From: Alcanivorax quisquiliarum
GTDB lineage: Bacteria; Pseudomonadota; Gammaproteobacteria; Pseudomonadales; Alcanivoracaceae
Reading direction: 5' to 3'
DNA: 64,000 nucleotides
NCBI RefSeq assembly: GCF_023051175.1
Contig: NZ_JALKII010000002.1
Coordinates: 124,001 to 188,000 of the forward strand
The notes beneath the pieces were generated by a model that saw only the letters and a program-made list of their open reading frames with translations, did no database searches and had not been told where the DNA came from. The translations under genes and the position numbers were made by a program. Below, in pieces: positions 16,597 through 25,879 of this stretch; position 1 is the stretch's first letter, and each line of letters begins with the position of its first letter.

Positions 16597-17166
16597 ATGT
16601 TTGTAGAAGCCTTCGCTGTTTCCACTGCCCTGGTTGCCATTGGCGAAATCGGCGACAAGACTCAACTCCTGTCCTTCGCGCTGGCGCAGCGCTACCGCTC
16701 ACCCTGGCCGATCATGGCCGGCGTGCTGCTGGCCACGCTGCTGAACCATGCGCTGTCGGCCTGGCTGGGAAACCTGCTCGCCGGCCTGATTGATCCGAGG
16801 TGGCTGACCGGATTGCTGGGCGTGAGCTTTATACTGCTCGGCCTGTGGATGCTGATACCGGACAAAGACGAAGAGCTGGGCAACGGTCACCGGTTCGGCC
16901 CGTTCGTCGCCGCCTTCGTGCTGTTTTTTATCGCCGAGATCGGTGACAAAACGCAGCTTGCCACCATCGCTCTGGCGGCACGATTTCCCGAAGGTTTCAT
17001 GGCGGTCGTAACAGGCTCCGCACTGGGCATGATGCTCGCCAATATCCCGGTCATCTGGCTTGGAGCACGGTTGATCAGCAAACGCGGCGAGCTCTGGGCA
17101 CACCGGATCAGCGCCGGGCTGTTCGTTTTATTTGGCGCGATCACGCTGCTGGCGCTGGTGTGGTGA
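16597..17166 (+). CDS. Manganese exporter, TMEM165/GDT1 (UPF0016) family
   Basis: An inner-membrane protein of the UPF0016/TMEM165 family; bacterial members export Mn(II). The 189-residue product shows the family's internal duplication. Two halves of three membrane helices each carry the metal motif EIGDKTQ, at about residues 17-23 and 110-116. A charged loop (DKDEELGNGHRFG) joins the halves. The ATG at 16597 is 17-20 bases beyond the end of the conserved riboswitch region. With that riboswitch upstream, the assignment to manganese homeostasis is strong. It is convergent with phoU. Confidence 0.92.
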   Translation: MFVEAFAVSTALVAIGEIGDKTQLLSFALAQRYRSPWPIMAGVLLATLLNHALSAWLGNLLAGLIDPRWLTGLLGVSFILLGLWMLIPDKDEELGNGHRFGPFVAAFVLFFIAEIGDKTQLATIALAARFPEGFMAVVTGSALGMMLANIPVIWLGARLISKRGELWAHRISAGLFVLFGAITLLALVW

Positions 17167-17276
17167 GTTGTCGCCCGAAAAGCACACCACGCTCGCTCAA
17201 GCGAAGCAGCCCCTTGCTCTGACGCACGGAGCAATGCGCCTGGCAGTCTGACACTGGTATTGCCACCTGATCCGAA

Positions 17277-17304
17277 ACGAAAAATGGCGCCGCAGGGCGC
17301 CATC
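17277..17304 (-). terminator. Terminator of the pst-phoU operon
   Basis: Perfect 8-bp stem ATGGCGCC (17284-17291) / GGCGCCAT (17296-17303), followed on the minus strand by a T-run. It lies 20 bp past the phoU stop. Confidence 0.85.
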
Positions 17305-17323
17305 TTCGGTGCCGTCATGAAGC

Positions 17324-18043
17324 TCAAGGCTTGCCGCGTACTTTCTTTTCCATTTCATCGACACTGATGTGGCGCACGTCCTTGCCCTTCACCAGATAAA
17401 CGATCTGTTCACAGATATTGCGCGCATGATCGCCCACCCGCTCCAGCGAACGAAGCGTCCAGATGACATTCAACACACGGGAAATCGATCGGGGATCTTC
17501 CATCATGAACGTCACCAGTGAGCGCATGGCGGTGCGATACTCGATATCGATCTGCTCATCTTCACCCGCCACTTCTACCGCTTTGTCTGCATCGAAACGT
17601 GCAAACGCATCCAGCGCTGAATGCAGCATCCGCCGCACATAGTTGCCGATGTGACGTGCTTCTACATAACCGCTGGGCGCGCCGCCTTCTTCAGCCAGCT
17701 TCAGCGCCATGGCGGCAATCTTGGCTGATTCGTCACCGATCCGCTCAAGATCGGACACGCACTTCGACACGGCAATCAGCAGGCGCAAATCGGAGGCCGC
17801 CGGTGCACGCAATGCCAGCACACGGGCACACTCTTCATCAATTTTCTTTTCCAGATCGTCAACACGATCCTCGACCTGCAACACTTGCTCGGCCAGCGCC
17901 GAATCGCCCGTGAGCAGCGACTGCAACGCATCGGCAACCTGCTTTTCAACCAATCCGCCCATTTCCATCATATTGGTGCGGATGGATTCCATTTCTTCGT
18001 TGAACTGGCTGGAACTGTGTTTACCAAAATGGAAGCGATCCAT
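17324..18043 (-). CDS. phoU: Phosphate signalling protein PhoU
   Basis: A cytoplasmic helical protein that links the Pst transporter to PhoR and shuts off the Pho response when phosphate is plentiful. The 239-residue product has the two three-helix repeats of the family, each with the metal-binding E(R)xGDxxxN/K motif: DLERIGDESAKI near residue 88 and SLERVGDHARNI near residue 200. The N-terminus HSSSQFNEEMESIRTN matches E. coli PhoU. I start at 18043 because GAGGAG precedes it; the frame extends nine codons further without a ribosome site. It is the last gene of the operon. Confidence 0.96.
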   Translation of the reverse strand: MDRFHFGKHSSSQFNEEMESIRTNMMEMGGLVEKQVADALQSLLTGDSALAEQVLQVEDRVDDLEKKIDEECARVLALRAPAASDLRLLIAVSKCVSDLERIGDESAKIAAMALKLAEEGGAPSGYVEARHIGNYVRRMLHSALDAFARFDADKAVEVAGEDEQIDIEYRTAMRSLVTFMMEDPRSISRVLNVIWTLRSLERVGDHARNICEQIVYLVKGKDVRHISVDEMEKKVRGKP

Positions 18044-18069
18044 GACGCTCTCCTCAACACTACGACTCA

Positions 18070-18885
18070 TCAGCCAAATCGGCCGGTAATATAAGCCTCT
18101 GTCAGATGGTGATCCGGCTGCGTGAACACTTTTTCGGTGTTGTTCACTTCAATCAGCTCGCCCAGGTGAAAATAGGCAGTGCGGTCTGACACGCGCGCAG
18201 CCTGTTGCATCGAGTGGGTAACGATAGCGATGCTGTACTGGCTCGACAGCTCGTCGATCAGCTCTTCGATCTTTGCCGTGGCAATCGGATCAAGTGCCGA
18301 GCAGGGCTCGTCCATCAGAATGACCTCCGGGCTGACGGCAATGGCGCGAGCGATGCAAAGTCGCTGCTGCTGGCCACCTGAAAGCCCGGTGCCCGGCTTG
18401 TCCAGCCGGTCCTTTACTTCATCCCAAAGGCCAGCGCGGCGCAAGCTGTTTTCGACGATTTCATCAAGATCGCCGCGCCCCCGGGCCAACCCATGCAGCT
18501 TCGGCCCATAGGCGACATTATCGTAAATCGACTTCGGAAACGGGTTAGGTTTCTGGAACACCATTCCCACCTGCGCCCGCAGCATTACCACATCCAGAGA
18601 CGGGTCGTAGATATCCTGCCCGTCCAGAGTGACAGTACCTTCAACGCGGCAATCCTCGATGGTGTCGTTCATCCGGTTCAAGGTGCGCAGGAAAGTTGAT
18701 TTCCCACACCCTGACGGCCCGATGAAGGCAATCACCTCGTTCTCCATGATATCCAGATCGATACCTTTGATGGCTTCGACTTCACTATAGAACACTCGTA
18801 CCGAACGGGCGCTCATCTTCGCCTTGCTCGCCACTTCGCTGCTCTCTTTGCGCTGGCCAATCACATCCGGGCTGATCATTTTCAT
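18070..18885 (-). CDS. pstB: Phosphate ABC transporter ATPase
   Basis: The ATPase of the high-affinity phosphate importer. The 271-residue protein has Walker [12 protein letters not shown]-loop [10 protein letters not shown], signature [14 protein letters not shown], Walker [15 protein letters not shown] and the switch His in [25 protein letters not shown] near the start is the usual A-loop region. The ATG at 18885 overlaps nothing and has AAGGTGG seven bases upstream inside the end of pstA; a GTG at 18894 is the alternative. phoU follows after 26 bp. Confidence 0.97.
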   Translation of the reverse strand: MKMISPDVIGQRKESSEVASKAKMSARSVRVFYSEVEAIKGIDLDIMENEVIAFIGPSGCGKSTFLRTLNRMNDTIEDCRVEGTVTLDGQDIYDPSLDVVMLRAQVGMVFQKPNPFPKSIYDNVAYGPKLHGLARGRGDLDEIVENSLRRAGLWDEVKDRLDKPGTGLSGGQQQRLCIARAIAVSPEVILMDEPCSALDPIATAKIEELIDELSSQYSIAIVTHSMQQAARVSDRTAYFHLGELIEVNNTEKVFTQPDHHLTEAYITGRFG

Positions 18886-18887
18886 GG

Positions 18888-20240
18888 TTACCACCTTCTC
18901 TCGAATTTCTTGCGCAGCCAGATCGCCAGCGCATTCAGGCTGATCATCATTGTCAATAGCACAATGATCGCTGCCGAGGTGCGCGCCTCGAAAAAATTGC
19001 GCAGCTCATTGCCTTGCCAAAGAAAGATCTGTACCGGCAGCGCGGTTGACTGGTCAAATGGCGTGGTGGGGATGTTGGCGACAAACGCATTCATGCCGAT
19101 CAGCAGTAGCGGCGCTGTTTCACCAAGCGCTTGTGCCACACCGATGATGGCGCCGGTCAGCACACCGGGAATCGCCAGCGGCAATACATGGTGAAAAACT
19201 GCTTGTACCCGGGAGGCGCCCAGCGCCAGTGCTGCATGACGGATGGAGGGCGGCACTGCTTTCAGCGAGGCGCGCGTGGCAATGATGACCGTTGGCAGCG
19301 TCATCAAGCTCAGCACCAGGCCGCCCACCAGCGGCGCCGACAATGGCAATCTGAACCAGTTGATGAATATTGCCGCCCCCAACAGACCGAATACGATGGA
19401 TGGTACCGCCGCAAGGTTGTTGATGTTCACTTCAACCAGATCGGTAATCTTGTTACGGGGCGCGAATTCTTCCAGATAGATCGCACTGGCGACACCCACG
19501 GGGACTGCCAGAAAGATCACGATCAGCATCATGAACAGCGACCCCATGAACGCGCCGGCCAGGCCCGCCGAAGCAGGTGAGCTGCGCGAATCCGGGTTGG
19601 TAAACAGGGCTTTGCTGAACTTGATATTCAGCACCCCTTCTGCCCGCAGTTCATCGGCCAGTGCACGCACTGCCGGGCGCAGCTGCTGCTGGCTGTCGGG
19701 CAGGCTGCGATCGATATTACCGCGCACCCAGACATCTACATTGGCATCTGCCACCAGATCCAGTGTGACGCGCTGGCCAATCAATGACGGATCATTGCCG
19801 ACCAGATCGCGCAGGTGAAAACGCTCACTGCTGGTAAACAGCGCCCGCACATCACGGCGGCTGTTGGCCAGCTCCGGCTTCAGCGCGATGATGCTGTTTT
19901 CCAGAATACGGTTCCAGTTCACCATCGTGAGCTGGCTCTGCCAGGCAATCTCCCGCTCACTGAACGCTTGCGGCGTTTCCCCTTCACGCGGCACCGGCCG
20001 GGGCTCAAGCTGGATCAGCGTCGGATCAAAATATACTTCGGCCGTGATAGTTGCCTGCCAGAACGCTGGCAAACCACGCACCAGAATGCTGATAAACAGC
20101 AAGGCAACAAAGGCCAGGCCAGCCAGCACTGCTGCCAGGCCGAACACGCGGAAGCGGCGTTCGCGGGCATGCCGCTTGCGCAGGCTCTTGGCCACTCGCG
20201 CCTGGATAATACTGCGATGACTGAGGGTTTCGTTGCTCAT
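18888..20240 (-). CDS. pstA: Phosphate ABC transporter permease PstA
   Basis: One of the two inner-membrane channel subunits of the phosphate importer. At 450 residues it is longer than the ~296-residue E. coli protein. A large periplasmic insertion of about 180 residues lies between the first membrane helix (about 28-52) and the transport core (from about 230). Enlarged Pst permeases like this occur in Pseudomonas relatives. The core has the binding-protein-dependent transport motif [21 protein letters not shown], which docks the ATPase. Its ATG overlaps the pstC stop (ATGA). Confidence 0.95.
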   Translation of the reverse strand: MSNETLSHRSIIQARVAKSLRKRHARERRFRVFGLAAVLAGLAFVALLFISILVRGLPAFWQATITAEVYFDPTLIQLEPRPVPREGETPQAFSEREIAWQSQLTMVNWNRILENSIIALKPELANSRRDVRALFTSSERFHLRDLVGNDPSLIGQRVTLDLVADANVDVWVRGNIDRSLPDSQQQLRPAVRALADELRAEGVLNIKFSKALFTNPDSRSSPASAGLAGAFMGSLFMMLIVIFLAVPVGVASAIYLEEFAPRNKITDLVEVNINNLAAVPSIVFGLLGAAIFINWFRLPLSAPLVGGLVLSLMTLPTVIIATRASLKAVPPSIRHAALALGASRVQAVFHHVLPLAIPGVLTGAIIGVAQALGETAPLLLIGMNAFVANIPTTPFDQSTALPVQIFLWQGNELRNFFEARTSAAIIVLLTMMISLNALAIWLRKKFERRW

Positions 20241-21616
20241 CAGTCGTATTGCTCCCGGTATTTACGCACGATGTACAGTGCTACCACGTTAAGGGCCAGC
20301 GTGATGACGAACAGCGTCAAGCCCAGCGCGAACGCCACCAGTGATTGCGGGCTGGCAAAATCAGTGTCACCCGTGAGCTGATTGACGATGGTCACCGTCA
20401 CGGTGGATACCGCCTCAAGTGGGTTGGCGTGCAGCACCGGGCTGTTGCCCGCCGCCAGCACGACAATCATCGTTTCACCGATTGCCCGGCTCGCGGCAAG
20501 CAGGAAAGCGCCGACAATGCCAGGCAACGCTGCCGGCAATACCACCTGGCGAATAGTTTCGGAGCGGGTTGCACCGAGGCCAAGCGAACCATCACGCAAC
20601 GATTGCGGCACCTGAGTAATAATGTCATCGGAGAGGGACGATACGAACGGGATAATCATCACGCCCATGACAAAGCCGGCGGTCAGTGCACTGGTGGCTC
20701 GAATCTGGATGCCCAGCATGTCGCCCACCGAGGCAAAGAATGGCCCCACCACCATCAGCGCGAACACCCCGTAAACAATAGTCGGGATACCCGCCAGCAC
20801 TTCGATGACCGGCTTTGCTACGGAGCGTAGCCAGGAAGGGGCATATTCCGCCATGTAGATCGCCGTCATCAGGCCAATCGGCACCGCCACCAGCAGCGCG
20901 ATGATACTGACCATCAGCGTGCCCCACAGTAGCGGCAACAGACCGAACTCACCCTGGCCGCCAGCCCCCGTGGTGCTGAACCGCGGGTTCCAGGTCGTGC
21001 CGAAGAAAAACTCCATCGGGCTGACGAACGAGAAAAAATGCATCGCCTCGCCAAACATGGAGAAGACAATGCCAACCGTGGTCAGTACCGCCACACCGGC
21101 ACAGATGGCCAGCAGGGCTGCAATCACTTTTTCCACATGGTTGCGCGCCCGCAGGGAAGGCCGGATATGACGCCGCGCCATCAGCACACCGGCCATCGCC
21201 AACGAGGCCATCAGCGCGATCTTGGCCAGCTGGCTGATTGCCTGCAAGCGCGTCAGCTGCTCAGCGGCAGCGGCTTCCCATGGCGCCACTTCGCCAGCAA
21301 CACCAAAGCCCGAAGCGATGTGCCCCAGGCGATTCATCAGCACCGACACTTGCTGTGCCGGCATGTCGGCGAGTTCTGCTGGCAGTGCGCCGATCACTAT
21401 CGAGCGGATGACGGCTGGCTCAAGCAGGCTCCACAAACCAAATACGAACAGTGCCGGCACGCCGCACCAGAGCGCGACAAGCCAGCCATAATAGACGGGC
21501 CGGGAGTGCATGCGCTCGCTGTCGGTGCGTGCTACTGCACGGCTGCGCATCAGCCCGATCTGATAAGCCACCGCCATCAGCATCAGCAGTCCGGCGATCA
21601 GCGTCAGGTTGTTCAT
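20240..21616 (-). CDS. pstC: Phosphate ABC transporter permease PstC
   Basis: Partner channel subunit of PstA. The 458-residue protein has an N-terminal extension with two extra membrane segments and a periplasmic region before the core, which starts near residue 150. The coupling loop reads GSLGLGATRSETIRQVVLP, followed by PGIVGAFLLAASRAIGETM, the standard EAA-type motif. I start at 21616 (MNNLTLIAG), preceded by GGAG; a longer frame adds seven residues. Its stop overlaps the pstA start by one base pair pattern ATGA. The gap to pstS holds a hairpin terminator or attenuator. Confidence 0.95.
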   Translation of the reverse strand: MNNLTLIAGLLMLMAVAYQIGLMRSRAVARTDSERMHSRPVYYGWLVALWCGVPALFVFGLWSLLEPAVIRSIVIGALPAELADMPAQQVSVLMNRLGHIASGFGVAGEVAPWEAAAAEQLTRLQAISQLAKIALMASLAMAGVLMARRHIRPSLRARNHVEKVIAALLAICAGVAVLTTVGIVFSMFGEAMHFFSFVSPMEFFFGTTWNPRFSTTGAGGQGEFGLLPLLWGTLMVSIIALLVAVPIGLMTAIYMAEYAPSWLRSVAKPVIEVLAGIPTIVYGVFALMVVGPFFASVGDMLGIQIRATSALTAGFVMGVMIIPFVSSLSDDIITQVPQSLRDGSLGLGATRSETIRQVVLPAALPGIVGAFLLAASRAIGETMIVVLAAGNSPVLHANPLEAVSTVTVTIVNQLTGDTDFASPQSLVAFALGLTLFVITLALNVVALYIVRKYREQYD

Positions 21617-21752
21617 CGTCACTCCAGTCAGCCCCATCGCCCGGGCCGAGTTTGTTCAAGCGGATGCGCTGTCATATTGCGGCAACATCGCCCCGCAAAC
21701 CAGCAGCCCCCGGTCGCCTGTTCGGGCCACCGGGGGCCGTTTGCTGCCGAAA

Positions 21753-21780
21753 AGAAACGGGCGCTCAACGGAGCGCCCGG
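21753..21780 (-). terminator. Hairpin between pstS and pstC
   Basis: CGGGCGCTC (21758-21766) pairs with GAGCGCCCG (21771-21779), loop AACG; on the minus strand it is followed by TTTCTTTT. Being inside the operon, it probably ends part of the transcripts so that pstS is made in excess over the permease genes. Confidence 0.8.
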
Positions 21781-21790
21781 AACTTCAGGC

Positions 21791-22819
21791 TTATTTTACT
21801 GCCTTGCGAGCCTTGAACGCTGCCAGAGCCTGCTCGCGCTCTTCGTCGTTCAGCGGGATCAGACCAGCTTCTTCCAGCGGGCTGCCGAAGCCGGAAACCT
21901 GCTCGTTCAGGAAGTATTCGACATACTGGGCCAGGCCCGGGATCACGCCGATGTGCTCACCTTTCACATAGAAGAACAGCGGGCGGGAAACCGGATACTC
22001 GCCGGAACCGATGGTTTCCAGGCTCGGTGTCACACCGTTCATGGTTGCCACTTGCAGGCGGTCACGGTTCTGCTCGTAGAAGCTCAGGCCAAATACACCC
22101 ACTGCATCAGCCTGGGCTTGCAGGCGTGCCAGTGTTTCAGTGTAGTCACCCGCGATCTCGATGATCCGGCCGTCCTGACGCAGATCCAGACACGCTTTGC
22201 CCTGGGCATCTTTGTCCAGCTTCTTGATGCTGTCGAACGCCTGGCAGCCCGGAGTCAGCACGCGCTCTTCGAATACTTCACGGGTACCGTGGTTGGAAGC
22301 CGGGATCACCAGGATGATTTCCTGGTTCGGCAGGCTGCTGTCCACTTGCGACCAGCGGGTGTACGGGTTGGCAACCAGCTTGCCGTCACGCTCTACTTGT
22401 GCTGCAGCGGCGGCGAACACGTGCTTCGGCTCCAGCTTGAACGCACCCTTATCGGCACGCGAGGCAAACACGATACCGTCATAGCCGAATTGCACTTCCA
22501 GAATCTGCTTCACACCGGCGCTTGCGCAGCTTTCCACTTCGCCATCGCGAATCGCACGGGAGGCGTTGGCGATGTCGATAGTGTTGGCACCAACGCCCTG
22601 GCAGAACTGGCGCAGGCCACCACTGGAACCACCGGAGCCTACCACTGGCGTGTTGAACTGGCTGAACGCATTGCCGAACTCTTCGGCAACGATGCTGGCG
22701 AACGGCAGAACGGTGGAAGAACCAGCGATCTGGATGGTGTCACGGGCCATGGCCGGAGCGGCGATGGCAGTCATGGCGGCGGCGGCAATCGCCAGGCCAA
22801 CTGTTTGCTTGATACGCAT
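21791..22819 (-). CDS. pstS: Phosphate-binding periplasmic protein PstS
   Basis: Captures phosphate in the periplasm and hands it to PstCA. The 342-residue protein begins with a signal peptide ending APAMA and continues RDTIQIAGSSTVLPFA, whose GSST loop contacts phosphate. Later binding motifs are GSGGSSGGLRQFCQG and SNHGTREVFEE. The length and the RDTIQIAGSST start match the Pseudomonas PstS type. I use the ATG at 22819, seven bases after GAGGA; a second ATG six bases upstream is too close to that site. Expression should depend on the Pho box at 23026-23043. Confidence 0.97.
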   Translation of the reverse strand: MRIKQTVGLAIAAAAMTAIAAPAMARDTIQIAGSSTVLPFASIVAEEFGNAFSQFNTPVVGSGGSSGGLRQFCQGVGANTIDIANASRAIRDGEVESCASAGVKQILEVQFGYDGIVFASRADKGAFKLEPKHVFAAAAAQVERDGKLVANPYTRWSQVDSSLPNQEIILVIPASNHGTREVFEERVLTPGCQAFDSIKKLDKDAQGKACLDLRQDGRIIEIAGDYTETLARLQAQADAVGVFGLSFYEQNRDRLQVATMNGVTPSLETIGSGEYPVSRPLFFYVKGEHIGVIPGLAQYVEYFLNEQVSGFGSPLEEAGLIPLNDEEREQALAAFKARKAVK

Positions 22820-23025
22820 TGTCATTTCCTCGTCTGCATAGCTGCGAATTAGGGGCATCCCTCCCGGATACCGGCCCCTCGCGGGTCCTCGGATTCCGGT
22901 TCCCCCGCTGGCCCCCGGGGCCAAGGGTCACTGGATTCTCAACCGCGAGTGTTGCAGTGGTATGACAAGTGAGCAGACCTTTTACCCACCGCCACCGCCG
23001 AGCAACGCCACTTTAGAGGCCGTTT

Positions 23026-23043
23026 ATGACAAAACGGTGACAA
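23026..23043 (-). promoter_or_regulatory. Pho box upstream of pstS
   Basis: Read on the minus strand: TTGTCACCGTTTTGTCAT, two 7-bp half-sites 4 bp apart, as PhoB requires. It is about 207 bp upstream of the pstS start; the long leader between has no recognised element. Confidence 0.85.
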
Positions 23044-23227
23044 ATCGCACATTCGCGATTGCGCCATTACGCAACCGCCGTGTCATCGTGCCGGCGCCAA
23101 CCCGGCCCACACACCGTACCTGCAAGCTGTATCCCGCCGCAGAAGCGGGCCTGATAGATTGTAAGCGTGCCGGCCTTCAGTAAACTGGCGCTTGCATGCC
23201 CTTTTGACTACGAAACGGAATCGAGCC

Positions 23228-23614
23228 ATGACCGAAGAACGTGACGACGAGCCCCAACCGAGCGGCGAACTCGCCATCCAGACCATTGCCATGCCGCAGG
23301 ACGCCAACTGGAACGGCGATATCTTCGGCGGCTGGCTGGTCTCGCAGATGGATCTGGCCGGCGCAGTGTGCGCCCGGAAGGCAGCGCGTGGCCGGGTCGC
23401 TACCGTGGCCATCGATTCCATGTCCTTTCTGCGTCCGGTGCCGGTAGGCGCCGTGGTCAGCTGCTATACCGAGCTACTGGATGTGGGCCGCAGCTCGATG
23501 AATATCCGCGTCGAGGTGTGGATTCGCAGCATGGGCGAAGTGGCCAAGGTGACCGAAGGGTTGTTTACCTTTGTTGCCATTGACGAGACCGGGCGCACAC
23601 GGGCCGTCCGCTAG
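23228..23614 (+). CDS. yciA: Acyl-CoA thioesterase, YciA family
   Basis: A hotdog-fold thioesterase that hydrolyses acyl-CoA to free fatty acid and CoA. The 128-residue protein carries the YciA/ACOT pattern: AMPQDANWNGDIFGGWLVSQMD near residue 20 (with catalytic Asn/Asp and the GG turn), then VATVAIDSMSFLRPVPVGAVVSCY. I begin at the ATG at 23228; an upstream Met at 23192 would add 12 unconserved residues. It stands alone on the plus strand, divergent from pstS. Confidence 0.85.
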   Translation: MTEERDDEPQPSGELAIQTIAMPQDANWNGDIFGGWLVSQMDLAGAVCARKAARGRVATVAIDSMSFLRPVPVGAVVSCYTELLDVGRSSMNIRVEVWIRSMGEVAKVTEGLFTFVAIDETGRTRAVR

Positions 23615-23717
23615 CATCAAACAAGCCCGCAACAGCCCCGAATGAGCCGTGTGACCGATGGTTTCGGTGCTGCGGGCATCGCTATACTGGCTGCCACAGC
23701 TCAGGGATGCATCGATT

Positions 23718-24629
23718 ATGCGCCAGTGGTGTCTCCGCACAGGAGTGCTCTTTACCTGCCTGATCTGTAGCGTGATCGCCTCCACGGCGGCCGCAACAGA
23801 AGTGATTCGCTACCCCGCACCGGCAGGCGAACGGGATCTGCGAGATCTGTATCTGGTCGAATTATTGCGGCTCGCGCTGGACAAGACACTGGCGAGCCAT
23901 GGCCCGTACCAGATGGAGCCTGCGGCCGAGCCGCTCTCCCAGAGCCGCGCTCTGGCCGAGCTTGCCAGCGGGCGAGCGCTGGACGTGGTGTGGGCGATGA
24001 CCTCCATCGAGCGTGAACAACGCGCGCGGCCCGTGCGCATCCCGCTGCGCAAGGGGCTACTGGGCTACCGGCTGCTTATCATTCGCACGGAAGACAGCGA
24101 CTGGTTCGACAGCGTCATCAGCCTCGACCAGCTGCGTGAAGTGCGCGCCGGCCAGGGGCACGACTGGCCCGATTCCGACATCCTCATCGCCAATGGCCTG
24201 CATGTTCTGCGCGCCAGCAGTTACGACAGCCTGTTTCTGATGCTCGAACAGGGCCGCTTTGATTATCTGCCTCGTGGGCTCACGGAAATCTGGGCAGAAA
24301 TCGACCAGCGTCCGGAGATGGCGATCACCGTTGCCCCGGCGCTGCTGCTGTATTACCCCACCGCCTCCTACTTTTTCGTCGCCCCCGACAATACCGCGCT
24401 GGCGGAACGGCTGACGCAGGGCCTGGAAGCGGCACTGAAAGATGGCAGTTTCGATCGTCTCTTTTTCGAGTTCCCGCAACACCGTGAGGCTCTGGAGCGC
24501 ACCCAGGCGCACGGCCGCCGAGTGCTGATCCTGGAAAATCCGTTACTGCCGCCGCAAACACCTCTGCACCGCCCCGAGCTTTGGTATCGGCCGGAAACAG
24601 ACACCACCGCGCGTCAGCCCGGCCGCTAA
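23718..24629 (+). CDS. Periplasmic solute-binding-like protein (orphan)
   Basis: A 303-residue exported protein (signal MRQWCLRTGVLFTCLICSVI... ending STAAA) that looks like a type 3 extracellular solute-binding fold. There is a first lobe with LVELLRLALDKTLA, a hinge region, GLLGYRLLIIRTED, and a C-terminal LTQGLEAALKDGSFDRLFFEF, which is the 'T.. ..I..I..DG....I' pattern of the family. No permease or ATPase gene is adjacent, so it is an orphan, possibly a sensor partner rather than a transporter subunit. The start at 23718 gives the best signal peptide; the frame extends 60 bp further upstream. Confidence 0.65.
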   Translation: MRQWCLRTGVLFTCLICSVIASTAAATEVIRYPAPAGERDLRDLYLVELLRLALDKTLASHGPYQMEPAAEPLSQSRALAELASGRALDVVWAMTSIEREQRARPVRIPLRKGLLGYRLLIIRTEDSDWFDSVISLDQLREVRAGQGHDWPDSDILIANGLHVLRASSYDSLFLMLEQGRFDYLPRGLTEIWAEIDQRPEMAITVAPALLLYYPTASYFFVAPDNTALAERLTQGLEAALKDGSFDRLFFEFPQHREALERTQAHGRRVLILENPLLPPQTPLHRPELWYRPETDTTARQPGR

Positions 24630-24709
24630 CAGGCCGCCGGCGATGACAGACGTTCCCACAGCGCCTAGACTGCGCCTTTTGGATCGACAGGATTAACACG
24701 CTACCCACG

Positions 24710-25879
24710 ATGCCCGATCACACCGCGCCCGATTCCGTGGGGCTGGTCAAGCCCGCGCTGATGCATTTCGATGAGCCCCTGCAACTCGAGTGCCGCCGCG
24801 TGCTGCCCAGCTATACACTGATCTACGAAACCTACGGCACCCTCAACGCGGCCGGCAGCAATGCCGTGCTGATCTGTCATGCGCTCTCGGGGCACCATCA
24901 CGCCGCCGGTTACCACAGCCCGAACGATCGGCGCCCCGGCTGGTGGGACAAGTGCATCGGCCCCGGCAAGCCCATCGACACCAATCATTTTTTTGTCGTC
25001 TCACTGAACAACCTCGGCGGCTGCCACGGCTCCACCGGGCCGGCCACTGTGAACCCGGAAACCGGCCAGCCCTGGGGCCCGGATTTCCCCATGGTCACGG
25101 TGAAAGACTGGGTTACCAGCCAGGCACGGCTGGCGGACAAACTGGGCATCCAGCGCTGGGCAGCCGTGGTGGGCGGCAGCCTGGGCGGCATGCAGGCGCT
25201 GCAATGGGCGATTGATTACCCGGATCGCGTCGCCCATGCGGCCGTGATCGCCTCGGCACCGAAGCTCTCGGCGCAAAATATCGCTTTCAACGAAGTGGCG
25301 CGTCAGTCGATCCTGACTGATCCGAATTTTCATGGCGGCCGCTATTATCTGCACGACACCTACCCACGCCAGGGTCTGATTCTGGCGCGCATGGTCGGGC
25401 ATATCACCTATCTCAGCGACGATGCCATGCGCGCCAAGTTCGGCCGTGATCTGCAAAGCGGTCGCTTTCACTTCGGCTTTGATGTGGAATTTCAGGTGGA
25501 GAGTTATCTGCGCCACCAGGGCGAGACGTTTTCGCGCAACTTCGACGCCAACACCTACCTGCTGATGACCAAGGCGCTGGATTACTTCGATCCGGCGCGT
25601 GATTTCGACAATTCGCTGGAAGCAGCACTGGCACAAGCCACTTGCAAGTTTCTGGTGATTTCCTTTACCTCCGACTGGCGCTTTGCACCAGATCGCTCCG
25701 AGGAGATCGTCGAATCGCTCGTGGCAGTGGATCGGGATGTGAGTTATGCGGAAGTGGATACCGACAAGGGCCACGACGCTTTTCTGCTGGATGTGCCCGA
25801 ATACACACGCCTGTTTGCGGCTTATATGCGCCGCATCGCCACCGAGCTGGAGCACGACCGGAAGGAGGCTCAACGCTGA
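24710..25879 (+). CDS. metX: Homoserine O-acyltransferase MetX
   Basis: Activates homoserine for methionine synthesis by acylation, with acetyl- or succinyl-CoA; the Pseudomonas-type proteins use succinyl-CoA, and the sequence alone does not settle it for me. The 389-residue alpha/beta-hydrolase has the nucleophile elbow [13 protein letters not shown] (Ser near residue 160), the acidic residue in FTSDWRFAP and the catalytic His in [22 protein letters not shown] forms the oxyanion region. Its stop overlaps metW by one base (TGATG), so the two are translated together. Confidence 0.95.
   Translation: MPDHTAPDSVGLVKPALMHFDEPLQLECRRVLPSYTLIYETYGTLNAAGSNAVLICHALSGHHHAAGYHSPNDRRPGWWDKCIGPGKPIDTNHFFVVSLNNLGGCHGSTGPATVNPETGQPWGPDFPMVTVKDWVTSQARLADKLGIQRWAAVVGGSLGGMQALQWAIDYPDRVAHAAVIASAPKLSAQNIAFNEVARQSILTDPNFHGGRYYLHDTYPRQGLILARMVGHITYLSDDAMRAKFGRDLQSGRFHFGFDVEFQVESYLRHQGETFSRNFDANTYLLMTKALDYFDPARDFDNSLEAALAQATCKFLVISFTSDWRFAPDRSEEIVESLVAVDRDVSYAEVDTDKGHDAFLLDVPEYTRLFAAYMRRIATELEHDRKEAQR

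Noticed and set aside
21670-21690. A further Pho box (CTGTCAT near 21669)
   Set aside because: Only the first half-site is present; the second half and 4-bp spacing do not fit, and it lies inside the pst operon.
21038-22852. 604-codon plus-strand frame antisense to pstC and pstS
   Set aside because: High-GC shadow of well-supported genes; no motif, no ribosome site.
22962-23183. Small plus-strand frame between pstS and yciA
   Set aside because: It covers the Pho box and promoter of pstS and has a composition of random GC-rich DNA.
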